Source: Alphaproteobacteria bacterium | GTDB taxonomy: Bacteria; Pseudomonadota; Alphaproteobacteria; Micavibrionales; Micavibrionaceae | NCBI GenBank assembly: GCA_018000295.1 | Contig: JAGNKE010000001.1 | Span: 178,881-242,880 of the forward strand | Length of the DNA stretch: 64,000 nucleotides | Reading direction: 5' to 3' | Part shown: in pieces, positions 45,866 through 55,464 of the stretch | How positions within the stretch are numbered: the first letter of the stretch is position 1 | Layout: every line of letters begins with the position of its first letter | Notes under the pieces: generated by a model | What the model saw: the letters and a program-made list of their open reading frames with translations, nothing else | Database searches by the model: none | What the model was told of the DNA's origin: nothing | Program-made: the position numbers and the translations under genes

Positions 45866-46345
45866 ATGCCCGCAAAAAAAAACACCTCCCCACTATCCTA
45901 CCGCCCCTGCGTCGGTATCGTTCTTCTGAACGCAGAAAAAAAAGTCTTCGTCGGCGAACGCATCGACACCCCCGGCGCCTGGCAGATGCCGCAGGGCGGC
46001 ATAGACTTCGACGAGGATATCAAGGGCGCAGCCCTGCGCGAACTCTTCGAGGAAATCGGAACAGCCCAAGCCGAAATCATCCGCATCGCCGAAAAAAAAT
46101 TGCGCTACGACCTGCCCGAAAGCACCCGCCAGAAACTCTGGGACGGAACCTATAAAGGGCAGGAACAGACCTGGATCGCCGCCAGATTCACAGGACAGGA
46201 TAAAGATATTTGCCTGACCGCCCATGACCCGCCGGAATTCTCCAACTGGAAATGGGTCAGACTGCAGGAGACGATCGACCTCATCGTTCCCTTCAAGCGC
46301 GACACCTACCGCCAGATCATCGAAATGTTCTCTGACCTCGTCTAA
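45866..46345 (+). CDS. rppH: RNA pyrophosphohydrolase RppH
   Basis: ATG 45866 has AGGGG at 8-base spacing; an upstream ATG at 45860 is only 2 bases from it. The 159-residue Nudix protein begins YRPCVGIVLLNAEKKVFVGERID. The Nudix box GGIDFDEDIKGAALRELFEEIGT is complete. The tail LPESTRQKLWDGTYKGQEQTWI is typical of RppH. Removes pyrophosphate from mRNA 5' ends, which triggers RNase E decay. It ends the ctpA-deacetylase-rppH series; the next gene tolB is convergent. Confidence 0.93.
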   Translation: MPAKKNTSPLSYRPCVGIVLLNAEKKVFVGERIDTPGAWQMPQGGIDFDEDIKGAALRELFEEIGTAQAEIIRIAEKKLRYDLPESTRQKLWDGTYKGQEQTWIAARFTGQDKDICLTAHDPPEFSNWKWVRLQETIDLIVPFKRDTYRQIIEMFSDLV

Positions 46346-46379
46346 AATCGGCGGGGTGTCTTTTCCAAACTCGCTGCGG

Positions 46380-46516
46380 CGACGTGAGAAGGGCTGTTTT
46401 CGAGAACCGTATCGCAGCGTACTTAAGGGTACGTGAGAACCGGAAGCGCAGACAACGGCCCGAAAGGGCGTTGGACGCCGAAGGCGCCCGAAGGGAGAGC
46501 GCCGTAAAACGGCGCG
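46380..46516. repeat. Structured intergenic repeat after rppH (family copy A)
   Basis: A GC-rich stretch with several hairpins fills the gap between rppH and tolB. Its core is AGCGTAC TTAAGG GTACGTGAG, a palindrome around GCGTAC/GTACGT near 46412-46435, followed by CCGGAAGC. Further arms CGGCCCGAAAGGGCG and GCGCCGTAAAACGGCGC fold back. A diverged copy with the same GCGTAC...GTACGCGAG core lies before the 5-FCL gene at about 56950-56990, suggesting a small repetitive family. No open frame. Confidence 0.5.
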
Positions 46517-46558
46517 AATCAAAGCCCTTGTTTGCAGTTATTTAGAAAAGCTTTGATT
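46517..46558. terminator. Long inverted repeat at the 3' end of tolB
   Basis: AATCAAAGC (46517-46525) and GCTTTGATT (46550-46558) are perfect inverted copies separated by 24 bases. The right arm touches the TolB stop codon. There is no T tract, so this is at best a Rho-dependent or stability element for the convergent tolB and rppH transcripts. Confidence 0.45.
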
Positions 46559-47886
46559 TAAGGGTTAATCGGTGACCAAGCCGGATCCGACCCATCGCGG
46601 GGAGTCTTGAGAACCCGCTCATTATACCCCGTGATATCGATGGTATAAAGCTTCGCCGAACGGCTGCCCCCCGCCGGCGTCTCCTTGAAGTATGTCAGGA
46701 CACGCCCGTTAGGCGACCAGCTCGGCCCCTCTACGTGATAGGCATTGGAGATCAGGCGTTCGCCCGTCCCGTCCGCACGGATCACCCCGATATAGAACTT
46801 GCCCTGATACATCCGTGTGAAGGCAATCCAGTCCCCACGCGGTGACCACACCGGACTGGCGTAACGCCCCTTGCCGAATGTGATGCGCTTCGCACCTGAT
46901 CCGTCCGCGCTCATAACATAAAGCTGCTGCGATCCGCCCCGGTCGGATTCGAACACGATCTGACTGCCGTCCGGAGAATAGGACGGCGCAGTATCGATCC
47001 CCGGCGTATTGGTGATCCGCACAGGATTCCGCGACCCGACATCCATAACGTAGATATCCGTGTTCCCGCCCCGCGCAAGACTCATGATGATCCGCCGCCC
47101 ATCGGGGGAAAAGCGCGGCGCAAACGTCATACCCGGAAACGTGCCCAACTCCGTATGCCGCCCGGAACCAAGGTCATAAAGAAACACGCGCGGCTTCCCG
47201 CCCTGATAGGACAAATACGTGATCCGCTGCGTCTCCGGCGAAAAGCGCGGAGTCAGGACCAGATAAGACCCGTCGGTCAGATATTTATGGTTCGCCCCAT
47301 CCTGATCCATGATCGCCAGACGCTTGACCCGCTTGTTGGCGGGACCGTACTCGGAAACATAAACCACGCGGCTGTCGAAATAGGCACCCTCGCCCGTAAT
47401 CCGCTTATAGATTTCATCCGACATGATATGCGCGATCCGCCGCCAATTAGCATCCGTCGTAGTATAAGCCATCCCTATCAACTGCTGCTGGTTGAACACG
47501 TCCCACAGCCGGAATTCCACCCGCGACTGCCCGTTGCCAGCCCGCGTGACGCGCCCGGTGACAAGAGCCTCCGCGCCCGTCGCCCGCCACTCGGCAAACC
47601 GCACACCTTCCTGCTCAATAGAAGCCGGAGCCTGCACGAACGCCCGTGGGTTGATCGGCGCAAACAGGCCTGACCGCTCAAGGTTCGCGGTCACAATCCC
47701 CGGAATATCGGCGGCCAACCGCTCACTATCGGCAGAGTCAGCGAAAAAACTGCTGATCGCGATGGGTCGTGGCTTCATGTTGGGACGGTCAATGACAATC
47801 TCTGTTTCCTGCGCGAACGCAGGAAAAGCCGACAGCATGACGACAAGTGAAAACACGGCAAAAAGTCTGATTGAGCGTAAAAACAT
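46558..47886 (-). CDS. tolB: TolB, periplasmic beta-propeller of the Tol-Pal system
   Basis: ATG 47886 has AAGGG at 6-base spacing; two in-frame starts upstream are less well placed. The 442-residue protein has a signal peptide (ends PAFAQ, about 25), a D1 domain ([19 protein letters not shown]... APINPRAF) and a C-terminal six-bladed propeller with repeated FSPDG motifs ([36 protein letters not shown]). Links the inner-membrane TolQRA complex to Pal. No pal follows tolB in the transcription direction, unlike the usual order. Confidence 0.96.
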   Translation of the reverse strand: MFLRSIRLFAVFSLVVMLSAFPAFAQETEIVIDRPNMKPRPIAISSFFADSADSERLAADIPGIVTANLERSGLFAPINPRAFVQAPASIEQEGVRFAEWRATGAEALVTGRVTRAGNGQSRVEFRLWDVFNQQQLIGMAYTTTDANWRRIAHIMSDEIYKRITGEGAYFDSRVVYVSEYGPANKRVKRLAIMDQDGANHKYLTDGSYLVLTPRFSPETQRITYLSYQGGKPRVFLYDLGSGRHTELGTFPGMTFAPRFSPDGRRIIMSLARGGNTDIYVMDVGSRNPVRITNTPGIDTAPSYSPDGSQIVFESDRGGSQQLYVMSADGSGAKRITFGKGRYASPVWSPRGDWIAFTRMYQGKFYIGVIRADGTGERLISNAYHVEGPSWSPNGRVLTYFKETPAGGSRSAKLYTIDITGYNERVLKTPRDGSDPAWSPINP

Positions 47887-47942
47887 GGCCATCCCTTGAA
47901 ATGGTTTATAAAACACAGAAAAGAATCGGGCATACCAGAATT

Positions 47943-48896
47943 CTATATCATGCCTCTGGGATCAAATGTAGCCCTGAACACCTTGAACTGCTCGTATTTG
48001 TCGGGCGGAATATTCAACCGCGAACATTGCGGATTCAACAGGGCGTTGCGGGCAGAGCTGGCAAAACTGTTAAATTTGGGATCGGAACCGTAAAGCCCCC
48101 CATCCAGAATCTCGACCCTTTTGACAACAAAATCCGGCCCAACGTGAACACGCACAGTCACTTTCATATTCTGGATCCCCTCCGCACCGGGATCGATGTT
48201 CCAGCACGGCTGGATGCCGCGTTTGATCGCATCAATCTCGCTGGCCGTAATCTCGGAACCAAGAGACGCAATCTGCGACGGCTTGGACGATTTACTGGTG
48301 GATTCAGACAAAATTTGATCCAGAGTCCGGTCCTTCTTATCGTCCGGCGAAATATCCTTCAAAAGACTGCTCAGATCGCGCTTCGGCTTTTCGGCGGGCT
48401 TCTCTTTCGGCTTGTCCTGAACCTTTTCAACAACAGGCTTGGGCTTCGGCGGCTTGGGCTTCGTCTTGGGGATAGGCGCGGGCGTGATATCTTCGGGCAA
48501 AGGAATCTGCTCCTGAGGCTCGACCTTCTCCACGGGCGGCGCGGGAACCTCTTCAGTAATCTCGGGCTCCTTCGGCGTCTCCAGAACGGGCGGCGTCTCT
48601 TCGTTGTTATAGACGGGTTCAGGCGTGGTCGTCGGCGTCTCCTCGCTCACCTCCTCCGGCTTGTTCGGCGGCGCCATGAAATCCGTCTGCGCGATCTCGG
48701 TGATATCGACCATCTCCACGGTAACAGCCGAAGGCATGATAATCGGCGGCGGCGTCAGATAAGGCAGCGTCACGATCCCGAGCAACAGAACGCTGAGATG
48801 CAAAAGCACAGACCCCACCAGCGGCGACGTCATCCCCGCAAAGGGGTTATCGTCCTCCGGCGGCCGGTAATGCATCGTTGCAACGGCGGCGTTCAC
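47943..48896 (-). CDS. tolA: TolA, inner-membrane energy transducer of Tol-Pal
   Basis: The GTG at 48896 is preceded by AGGGGGC about 7 bases upstream. The 317-residue protein has a short cytoplasmic start and one TM helix (about 25-45, [22 protein letters not shown]). A long Pro/Glu/Lys-rich periplasmic rod follows (about 60-175). The C-terminal TonB-like domain (about 210-317) has [21 protein letters not shown] and [20 protein letters not shown]. The Cys pair flanks the fold. It couples the TolQR proton flow to TolB/Pal. Lies 12 bp after tolR. Confidence 0.88.
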   Translation of the reverse strand: MNAAVATMHYRPPEDDNPFAGMTSPLVGSVLLHLSVLLLGIVTLPYLTPPPIIMPSAVTVEMVDITEIAQTDFMAPPNKPEEVSEETPTTTPEPVYNNEETPPVLETPKEPEITEEVPAPPVEKVEPQEQIPLPEDITPAPIPKTKPKPPKPKPVVEKVQDKPKEKPAEKPKRDLSSLLKDISPDDKKDRTLDQILSESTSKSSKPSQIASLGSEITASEIDAIKRGIQPCWNIDPGAEGIQNMKVTVRVHVGPDFVVKRVEILDGGLYGSDPKFNSFASSARNALLNPQCSRLNIPPDKYEQFKVFRATFDPRGMI

Positions 48897-48908
48897 GGCA
48901 ATAGCCCC

Positions 48909-49355
48909 CTACTGTTCCGGCTGCGAGACCAGAGCCACCTTGGTAAATCCGGCAGCACTCACCAGCCCGATGAGTTTTGAAACCTCGCCGTAAGGCAATT
49001 CGCGGTCGGCACGAATATAAATCCGCGCCTCCTCGTTCCCCTCCAGCATCCCGGTCAGAAGCCCGACCAGATTATCGTTATTGGTTTCCGTCTCCCCGAT
49101 GAAAATCTTGCCCTCTTTGTTCACGCTGATTTCGATCGGCTTGCTGTCGGGGTTTTCGACCGGCTTGGCCTTGGAATTCGGCAGATCGACCTGCACCCCG
49201 GCGGTCAGGAGCGGCGCCGCGACCATGAAAATAATCAGCAGCACCAACATAACATCGACCAGCGGCGTGACGTTGATCTCCGAAATCGCCCCCGCGGAAC
49301 TCGACCGCCGCCGCCTGCGCGAGGAACCCGAACCGCCTGAAATCATCATCGCCAT
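48909..49355 (-). CDS. tolR: TolR, ExbD/TolR proton-channel subunit
   Basis: The 148-residue protein has a basic N-terminus (SSRRRRRSSS) and one TM helix with PLVDVMLVLLIIFMV, in which D is the proton-carrying residue. The periplasmic domain ends ELPYGEVSKLIGLVSAAGFTKVALV, as in TolR. It lies between tolQ (23 bp upstream) and tolA (12 bp downstream). Confidence 0.95.
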   Translation of the reverse strand: MAMMISGGSGSSRRRRRSSSAGAISEINVTPLVDVMLVLLIIFMVAAPLLTAGVQVDLPNSKAKPVENPDSKPIEISVNKEGKIFIGETETNNDNLVGLLTGMLEGNEEARIYIRADRELPYGEVSKLIGLVSAAGFTKVALVSQPEQ

Positions 49356-49378
49356 AGCAAAAATCCTTCTTCTCGTCT

Positions 49379-50143
49379 TTACGCCACGCGCTTGCTGCCG
49401 CCATTGGGAATCTTCCCGGCATCCTGATTATCCATATGCCGCGACAGAATAGCCGAAAACTCGTCCGTAAACGCCTCAAGCCGATCCGCGTAACGGTTCA
49501 GACGGCTGTTCAAAAAGTTATAAGCCACAGAAGCGGGAATAGCCGCGACAAGCCCAAGCGCCGTGGCAAACAGCGCCTCCGCGATCCCCGGCGCAACCAC
49601 CGCAAGACTGGTATTGTTGGTGTTGGCGATCTGTTGAAAACTGTGCATGATCCCCCAAACCGTTCCGAACAGGCCGATAAAAGGAGCCGAAGACGCCACA
49701 CTGGCCAGGAACGTCATCCCGCGCTCCAGCTTGTTCATCTCCCGCCCGATCATGACGGACATCGACCGCTCGACCCGCTGCTTGAGGCTGGCTTGCAAAC
49801 TCTCGCGGGCGGGCAAACCGCCAACGACCCCCGCCTTCCATTCATCCATCCCTGCCGCGAACGTATGCAGCATCGGATCGTCCTTGCTCTTTTTGACACG
49901 CTCGTAAATCTTGTCCAGCGGCTCGCCTGACCAGAATGAATCCTCGAAACGGTCCGCCCGTCGGTTCAGCTTGGCCAGCTGCCCGCGCTTGGACATAATG
50001 ATCGCCCAAGACCAGATCGACGCGAAGATAAGAACCAGAATGACGCACTTCACCACAAGGTCCGCGTTCATGAACAACGCAATCGCGCTCATATCCGCCG
50101 CCGTGAATTCGCCTAGATTTTCCGCCGCAATATCAGATGCCAT
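49379..50143 (-). CDS. tolQ: TolQ, ExbB/TolQ channel subunit
   Basis: The 254-residue protein has three TM helices: about 28-50 (CVILVLIFASIWSWAII), 155-175 and 188-215 (IAEALFATALGLVAAIPASVAYN). It includes the PFIGLFGTVWGIMHSF and GIAEALFATA motifs typical of the family. With TolR it forms the proton channel. It begins 6 bp after the ybgC stop, so it is probably in one transcript. Confidence 0.95.
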   Translation of the reverse strand: MASDIAAENLGEFTAADMSAIALFMNADLVVKCVILVLIFASIWSWAIIMSKRGQLAKLNRRADRFEDSFWSGEPLDKIYERVKKSKDDPMLHTFAAGMDEWKAGVVGGLPARESLQASLKQRVERSMSVMIGREMNKLERGMTFLASVASSAPFIGLFGTVWGIMHSFQQIANTNNTSLAVVAPGIAEALFATALGLVAAIPASVAYNFLNSRLNRYADRLEAFTDEFSAILSRHMDNQDAGKIPNGGSKRVA

Positions 50144-50149
50144 AGTGTG

Positions 50150-50602
50150 TCAGTCTCCGGTAAAAAGATGGTTTTCCTTGTAGTTCAAAAAGGCCTGACG
50201 GATTTCCTCGGGAAGGCGCACAGGCTGGATTTTTTCCGTATCTACACATACCAAGACGACGTGCATGTCACAAATCAATTCCTCTTCACTAAGGCCGTTT
50301 TCAGCCGTTTTTTCGCGGAAAACCGCCTGATGCATCGTAAAACTGGTGTTTTTCATGGCCTCAATAGAGCTTTGCATAATAAGGGGATCATCCAGAAAGG
50401 CGGGCTTGTGATAATCGACCTCTATACGACGAACGACAAAGATCATTCCTTTGTTTTTTTTCAGCTCTGTATTTTCAAACCCGACAGCCCGCAAAAACTC
50501 CGTCCGCCCCCGCTCGGCGAATTTCAGGAAGTTGGCATGATACACGACGCCCCCGGCATCGGTATCTTCATAATAAACACGGATGGGGATTTTATGTTTC
50601 AT
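50150..50602 (-). CDS. ybgC: YbgC, Tol-associated acyl-CoA thioesterase
   Basis: The 150-residue 4HBT hot-dog fold has RVYYEDTDAGGVVYHANFLKFAERGRTEFLRAVG, the catalytic Asp-containing signature of YbgC. It hydrolyses acyl-CoA/ACP thioesters and lies upstream of tolQ in most proteobacteria. It starts 24 bp after the ruvB stop, so transcription may be continuous through ruvCAB-ybgC-tolQRAB. Confidence 0.93.
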   Translation of the reverse strand: MKHKIPIRVYYEDTDAGGVVYHANFLKFAERGRTEFLRAVGFENTELKKNKGMIFVVRRIEVDYHKPAFLDDPLIMQSSIEAMKNTSFTMHQAVFREKTAENGLSEEELICDMHVVLVCVDTEKIQPVRLPEEIRQAFLNYKENHLFTGD

Positions 50603-50626
50603 GAGGATCCGGCGGAGTTATAACAC

Positions 50627-51703
50627 TTAATCAACAGATTCATCAACATCGGGATCAAGCAGATCGGGTTGCGTGACGCTTCGGGGCGCAGTCAATCCCA
50701 AAGCTGTGTACCCCTTCCCGGCCAGCATCCGCCCCCGCGGAGTTCTCTGCACGAAACCCTGCTGCATCAGGTAAGGCTCGATCACATCCTCAATCATGTC
50801 GCGCTGCTCAGACAAAGCCGCTGAGAGCGTCTCCACCCCGACCGGTCCGCCGCTGTAATGCTCCGCGATGCACCGCAGATATCGTCGGTCCATACCGTCT
50901 AGGCCGCTGGCATCGACATCCAGCCGCGTCAGCGCCAGATCCACAAGCTTCGCATCCATCGCAGCAGATTTTAAAGCCAACGCAAAATCCCGAACACGCC
51001 GCGTCAGCCGCCCCGCAATCCTGGGCGTTCCCCGTGAGCGCCGCGCAATCTCCAACGCCCCGTCCGCGGTAATCGGAATATCCAGCAAACGCGCCGTGCG
51101 CGTGACGATCAGAGTCAGATCTTCCGGCCCGTAAAATTCCAGCCGCAGCGGAATTCCGAACCGATCCCGCAACGGCCCGGTCAACAACCCGCTGCGCGTC
51201 GTCGCCCCGATCAAAGTAAACGGCGCCAACTCGATCTGGATCGACCGCGCCGCCGGCCCCTCACCGATAATGAGGTCCAGCTTCCCGTCCTCCATCGCCG
51301 GATACAAAATCTCCTCCACGGCAGGATTCAAACGGTGAATTTCATCAATGAATAAAACATCGAACGGCTGGAGGTTAGTAAGAAGAGCGGCAAGATCGCC
51401 GGATTTAACGATCACCGGACCGGACGTCGCCCGAAAACCCACGCCGAGTTCACGCGACACGATCTGCGCCAGCGTTGTTTTCCCCAATCCCGGAGGACCA
51501 AATAATAAAACATGATCCATCGCCTCCTTGCGCGCCCGCGCCGACTGGATAAACACCCGCAAATTTTCGCACAGGCTCTGCTGCCCGATAAATTCAGACA
51601 AAGTCGCCGGACGCAACGCCATCTCCTGCGGCGGCTCGGCCTCCTGCGAAACAGCGACAACATCCTGATTCCGGTCTTTCTTCAGCGTCTCCTGCCCGCT
51701 CAT
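50627..51703 (-). CDS. ruvB: RuvB, Holliday-junction branch-migration ATPase
   Basis: The 358-residue AAA+ ATPase has Walker [13 protein letters not shown], Walker [11 protein letters not shown] and sensor 1 [18 protein letters not shown]. The C-terminal winged helix contains [14 protein letters not shown]. Drives branch migration with RuvA. Its ATG overlaps the ruvA stop by 4 bp, so translation is coupled. Confidence 0.97.
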   Translation of the reverse strand: MSGQETLKKDRNQDVVAVSQEAEPPQEMALRPATLSEFIGQQSLCENLRVFIQSARARKEAMDHVLLFGPPGLGKTTLAQIVSRELGVGFRATSGPVIVKSGDLAALLTNLQPFDVLFIDEIHRLNPAVEEILYPAMEDGKLDLIIGEGPAARSIQIELAPFTLIGATTRSGLLTGPLRDRFGIPLRLEFYGPEDLTLIVTRTARLLDIPITADGALEIARRSRGTPRIAGRLTRRVRDFALALKSAAMDAKLVDLALTRLDVDASGLDGMDRRYLRCIAEHYSGGPVGVETLSAALSEQRDMIEDVIEPYLMQQGFVQRTPRGRMLAGKGYTALGLTAPRSVTQPDLLDPDVDESVD

Positions 51704-52326
51704 GCGCTCAGCTCCTTCAACGCCAGCCGGATCAGGCTCTGCAGATTCCCCTGCTCATTATCGTTCGCTTTGCTTTTAGCAACCATCACGGCGGCAAAAG
51801 CCTCCGTCCGTGCATAACCGAGATTGGTCAGCGCCGAAACCGCATCCTGATCGACAACATTGTCGCCAGTAACTTCACCACCCGAAACCTTTGTCCGCGA
51901 AACACTCTCCGGCGAAAGCTCCACCTTCCCCGCCTTGTCCTTAAGTTCCGTCAGCAACCGCGCCGCCAGCTTCGGCCCCACCCCGTCCGCCTGCGTCAGC
52001 ACCGCCTTGTCCTGCGAGGCAATCACAAAACCGAGCCGATCAGGCGGACAAACGCTCAAAATCGCCATGGCCACTTTCGCGCCTACACCCTGCACGCTGG
52101 TCAGAAGCCTGAACCATTCGCGCTCAGCCGCCTCCGCAAACCCGAACAGCGTGATCGCATCCTCGCGGACCTGCGTGATGATCAAAAGCGCGGCGGGATC
52201 GCCCGCCAGCCCAATCCGCGACAAGGTCCGCCCGCTGGCCTGCACAAGATACCCCACGCCGCCGACATCAAGAATGAGATGGTCTTTCCCGAAGGAGTCA
52301 ATAACACCGGAAAGCTTGCCGATCAT
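51700..52326 (-). CDS. ruvA: RuvA, Holliday-junction binding protein
   Basis: The 208-residue protein has an N-terminal OB domain ([26 protein letters not shown]), tandem helix-hairpin-helix region ([17 protein letters not shown] and [19 protein letters not shown]) and a C-terminal domain (about 150-208, [19 protein letters not shown]) that contacts RuvB. It overlaps ruvB by 4 bp and ruvC by 4 bp. Confidence 0.97.
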   Translation of the reverse strand: MIGKLSGVIDSFGKDHLILDVGGVGYLVQASGRTLSRIGLAGDPAALLIITQVREDAITLFGFAEAAEREWFRLLTSVQGVGAKVAMAILSVCPPDRLGFVIASQDKAVLTQADGVGPKLAARLLTELKDKAGKVELSPESVSRTKVSGGEVTGDNVVDQDAVSALTNLGYARTEAFAAVMVAKSKANDNEQGNLQSLIRLALKELSA

Positions 52327-52826
52327 GACGCGCCTTTACTCTTTGTTGTTCTTTTGTTCCACTCGCCATAATGCGCGTGACAAATGGCAACCGCAAGCGC
52401 ATCCGCCTCGTCCGCGCCAATCGGTCCACAAGCCGGAAGCAGCCGCCGCACCATCATCTGGATCTGGTTTTTCGCCGCATGGCCCGACCCGGTGACGGAT
52501 TTTTTAACCGTATTCGCGGCATATTCCGCGACCTCTAGCCCGAACAGTGCCGGAACGGCCATCAGAACCCCCCGCGCCTGCCCCAGTTTCAACGCGGATA
52601 AGGCATTGGTATTGACAAACGTCTCCTCAATCGCCGCACTCTGCGGCTGATGGGCTTTAATAATTTCGGAAAGACCCTCATGCAGAAAGGCAAGCCGCTG
52701 CGCCGTACTGTGCGCAGCGTTCGTTTTGATCAGACCGCACCTGCGAAAACGCAAGGTGTTTCCATTGATTTCGACAAGTCCCCAGCCCGTTTTCTGCAGG
52801 CCCGGATCGATTCCCAGAATCAGCAT
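52323..52826 (-). CDS. ruvC: RuvC, Holliday-junction resolvase
   Basis: The 167-residue RNase H-fold protein has LILGIDPGLQKTGWG (Asp at position 6), the Glu in AAIEETFVNTNALSALKLG, and C-terminal DEADALAVAICH with the two Asp residues. It completes the four-carboxylate active site. Nicks Holliday junctions made by recombination. It overlaps ruvA by 4 bp. An unrelated gene lies between it and yebC. Confidence 0.97.
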   Translation of the reverse strand: MLILGIDPGLQKTGWGLVEINGNTLRFRRCGLIKTNAAHSTAQRLAFLHEGLSEIIKAHQPQSAAIEETFVNTNALSALKLGQARGVLMAVPALFGLEVAEYAANTVKKSVTGSGHAAKNQIQMMVRRLLPACGPIGADEADALAVAICHAHYGEWNKRTTKSKGAS

Positions 52827-52875
52827 AAACGCATTGTAGAGGAAAGATTGACGGGATTAAACGGCGATAAATTAC

Positions 52876-53355
52876 TTAATTATAGCAACTGTATTTGCCG
52901 TACTCACCCTTGGTAATTTTCTGCTCATATAAATCGAATTTTATAAAAACTAACTCGCGCCGGTCTTTAACGTAAAAAGTCCTGAGCCTTTCGATTACTT
53001 TCTCTTTTGTAAGCCCGGAGACGACACTTCCATTATCAAGGTCTACGAGAAAATATCCATCCTTTTCATGGTCGCCAATAAACTCTTCATCAACGCGCTC
53101 TATGCTGAGGAGGCCAGCGTAAGCATTTTCCAGCAAGATATATTCTATAATATCTCCTGTAATAATTCTTCTCTGAGTATTCGGGGATTTAGGCGATTCT
53201 CTTACGATCATGTAGTAATATGGTCTTTGCGATATATCGATCATATATCCTTTGTTATTGAGGCATATACCATCTAACTCGTTGTCAAAAGCAACGACCT
53301 GAAAAGTCCAAATAGACATAAGTAGAAACAGAAAAAATAGCCGCGCCCTGTCCAT
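52876..53355 (-). CDS. Small exported protein of unknown function, AT-rich insert
   Basis: The 159-residue protein has a signal peptide (ends near VVAF, about 23). The mature part has a Cys near the start (DGICLNNKGYMIDI) and a second close to the C-terminus (YSCYN), plus many Tyr, Ile and Glu. The codon use is clearly AT-richer than ruvC and yebC around it. In relatives yebC and ruvC are usually adjacent, so this gene looks inserted. No family was recognised. Confidence 0.65.
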   Translation of the reverse strand: MDRARLFFLFLLMSIWTFQVVAFDNELDGICLNNKGYMIDISQRPYYYMIVRESPKSPNTQRRIITGDIIEYILLENAYAGLLSIERVDEEFIGDHEKDGYFLVDLDNGSVVSGLTKEKVIERLRTFYVKDRRELVFIKFDLYEQKITKGEYGKYSCYN

Positions 53356-53378
53356 TTTCGCACCACTCTAGTAGACAT

Positions 53379-54134
53379 TCAGCCCGAAGCCAGAAGTTTC
53401 TCCATGATTTCATCTGAAAGCTCGAAATTCGCGGTCACGCTCTGCACATCATCATTATCTTCCAGAGCCTCGATCAGCGCGATGACATCCTTCGCCACCT
53501 CTTCCGAAACGGGAATAGTCACATTGGGTCGCCAGACCAGCCCGCCCTTCTCCGGTTCCCCGAATTTTTCCTCCAGCGCCCAGCGTACATTTCCGAATTG
53601 ATCGGGAGCGCAGGTAATCTCATGCCCCTCATCGCTGCTTTCGACATTGTCGGCACCGGCTTCAAGCACCGCCTCGAACATCTGCTCGGCGCTGGCTTTA
53701 GAGGCTGGATAAATGATCTCACCGATCCGGTCAAACATGAAATTCACGCACCCCGTAGCGCCAAGCTCCCCCTCATTCTTGCTGAAAATTGTCCGCACTT
53801 CCCCGGCTGTCCGATTTTTGTTATTTGTCAGACACTCGACGATGACCGCCACACCCCCCGGCGCATAGCCCTCATAGCGGATCTGGTCGTAGTTCTCGGC
53901 ATCTGCGCCGCCCGCACCTTTCAGGATCGCCCGCTCAATCCCATCCTTGGGCATAGACTGCCCGCGGGCGGTGGCAATCGCCAGCCGCAACCGTGGGTTC
54001 ATCGCCGGATCAGCCCCGCCCAGCTTGGCCGCGACCGTAATCTCCCGCCCTAGCTTGGAAAAGACTTTCGCCCTCTTGGCGTCCTGCGCCCCCTTGCGGT
54101 GCTTGATATTGGCATATTTGGAATGGCCGGCCAT
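53379..54134 (-). CDS. yebC: YebC/PmpR-family DNA-binding/translation protein
   Basis: The 251-residue protein begins [20 protein letters not shown], the YebC N-terminus, then [13 protein letters not shown] and AIEKAKG-type helices. It continues through [23 protein letters not shown]. The family was long described as transcriptional regulators and some members act at the ribosome on proline-rich stalls. AGAGGAG lies about 7 bases before the ATG. Confidence 0.95.
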   Translation of the reverse strand: MAGHSKYANIKHRKGAQDAKRAKVFSKLGREITVAAKLGGADPAMNPRLRLAIATARGQSMPKDGIERAILKGAGGADAENYDQIRYEGYAPGGVAVIVECLTNNKNRTAGEVRTIFSKNEGELGATGCVNFMFDRIGEIIYPASKASAEQMFEAVLEAGADNVESSDEGHEITCAPDQFGNVRWALEEKFGEPEKGGLVWRPNVTIPVSEEVAKDVIALIEALEDNDDVQSVTANFELSDEIMEKLLASG

Positions 54135-54348
54135 AGCGCTGCTCCTCTATAAAAAGACCAAAGACCCGGAATTAAGAAAATATTAGGCTTTCAGGGCAAC
54201 AATGGCATGGTGATGACGGCGCCAAAGTATAAGGAGAGCCAAGACTGTTGAAAAGTCTGATCTTTATCCCTCTGCGGCTTTTTTTTTCAGACGCTGCAAA
54301 CGATAATAGGTCAATTCAGGCAGGCAGGGCAGAAAAAGACATTTACGA

Positions 54349-54897
54349 ATGGCCTATCGTTTTGAAACATTGAAGGTTCTGGTGGTTGAAGACAACCAGC
54401 CCATGCTGGAATTGGCCAAGTCCATCCTGCAGACCTTCGGTGTCGGAACCATTTATACCGCCATGGACGGCGAACAGGGTTTCACTCTCTATTGCCAGAG
54501 CAACCCCGACATGGTCATCGCCGACTGGATGATGCAGCCCTGCGACGGCATTTCCCTGACCCGCCGCATCCGCAACGACCGCCGCAGCCCCAACCCTTAC
54601 GTCCCGGTCATCCTCATGACGGGATTCAGCGAAAAACGCCGCGTCATCGCCGCCCGCGACGCCGGTGTCACCGAATTTCTTGTCAAACCCTTCAACGCCC
54701 GCGATCTTTACCGCCGCATCGTGCAGGTCATCGAAAAACCACGCCAGTTCGTCCGCTCCGAGGATTTCTTCGGTCCCGACCGCCGACGCAAGGAAGCGAA
54801 GGCTTACTCGGGTCCAAAACGCCGCAAGGAAGACCGTCCCGCGATGACCGCCCCCGTCATGCCTGATGACATCGCCTTTCTTGATGATAAGGATTAG
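54349..54897 (+). CDS. Single-domain response regulator with charged C-terminal tail
   Basis: The 182-residue protein has a CheY-like receiver (residues 5-125) with VLVVEDN (acidic pair), the phospho-acceptor Asp in MVIADWMMQPCDG, MTGF with the switch Thr, and KPF with the conserved Lys. The tail (about 130-182) contains DFFGPDRRRKEAK and GPKRRKEDRP, basic and Pro-containing, and no DNA-binding domain. It may act by protein contact. The next gene starts 9 bp downstream, so the two are likely partners. No kinase is nearby. Confidence 0.9.
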   Translation: MAYRFETLKVLVVEDNQPMLELAKSILQTFGVGTIYTAMDGEQGFTLYCQSNPDMVIADWMMQPCDGISLTRRIRNDRRSPNPYVPVILMTGFSEKRRVIAARDAGVTEFLVKPFNARDLYRRIVQVIEKPRQFVRSEDFFGPDRRRKEAKAYSGPKRRKEDRPAMTAPVMPDDIAFLDDKD

Positions 54898-54906
54898 AGC
54901 AGAACC

Positions 54907-55464
54907 ATGCCCGCCGACATCAAGCATTACAACCAAAGTCCCAAGCGCAACGCGGAATTTATCAAACCGCCAAACATGATTAAAGCCAAGGTCGGCTCTG
55001 GCGGCCTCAACGACGCCATTCTCGATCGGGCACAAAAATTATTGGAAAACACAACGGTCGATTTCGCCCCTCTGGCCGAAATATACCTGACCTCCATGAT
55101 GAAGGGCATCGTCAGAGCCAAAAAGCCGGAGCCGGACGACGACAACGAATTCCTCATCGCGGGAATCCTCTACCCCTGCGCCCAGCTCAAGGCCAACGGC
55201 GGCATGTTCCATTACCCGCTAGTCACCCGCATTGCTGACCGCTTCGTCCAGTTTCTGGAGGTGGTGGACAAGATCGACTATGACGCTCTTGAAATCGCCG
55301 AAGCCTTCCACACCACCATCAAGACGGTCATAACAGCCAAAATTAAAGGAGACGGCGGGAAGGATGGCAACGAACTCGTCGAAGCTTTGAATGACGCCTG
55401 TATGCGCTATTTCGAGAAAAACAAGCACAACCTCCGCCAGCCCGATGAAGGGGAAGAATTCTAA
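54907..55464 (+). CDS. Uncharacterised partner of the response regulator
   Basis: The 185-residue cytoplasmic protein has a helical core with VDFAPLAEIYLTSMMKGIVRA and LIAGILYPCAQLKANGGMFHYPLV, and ends with an acidic tail. No family was recognised. The 9-bp distance from the receiver-only regulator and same strand suggest a shared signalling role. The last four bases overlap the convergent phosphoesterase gene. Confidence 0.72.
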   Translation: MPADIKHYNQSPKRNAEFIKPPNMIKAKVGSGGLNDAILDRAQKLLENTTVDFAPLAEIYLTSMMKGIVRAKKPEPDDDNEFLIAGILYPCAQLKANGGMFHYPLVTRIADRFVQFLEVVDKIDYDALEIAEAFHTTIKTVITAKIKGDGGKDGNELVEALNDACMRYFEKNKHNLRQPDEGEEF

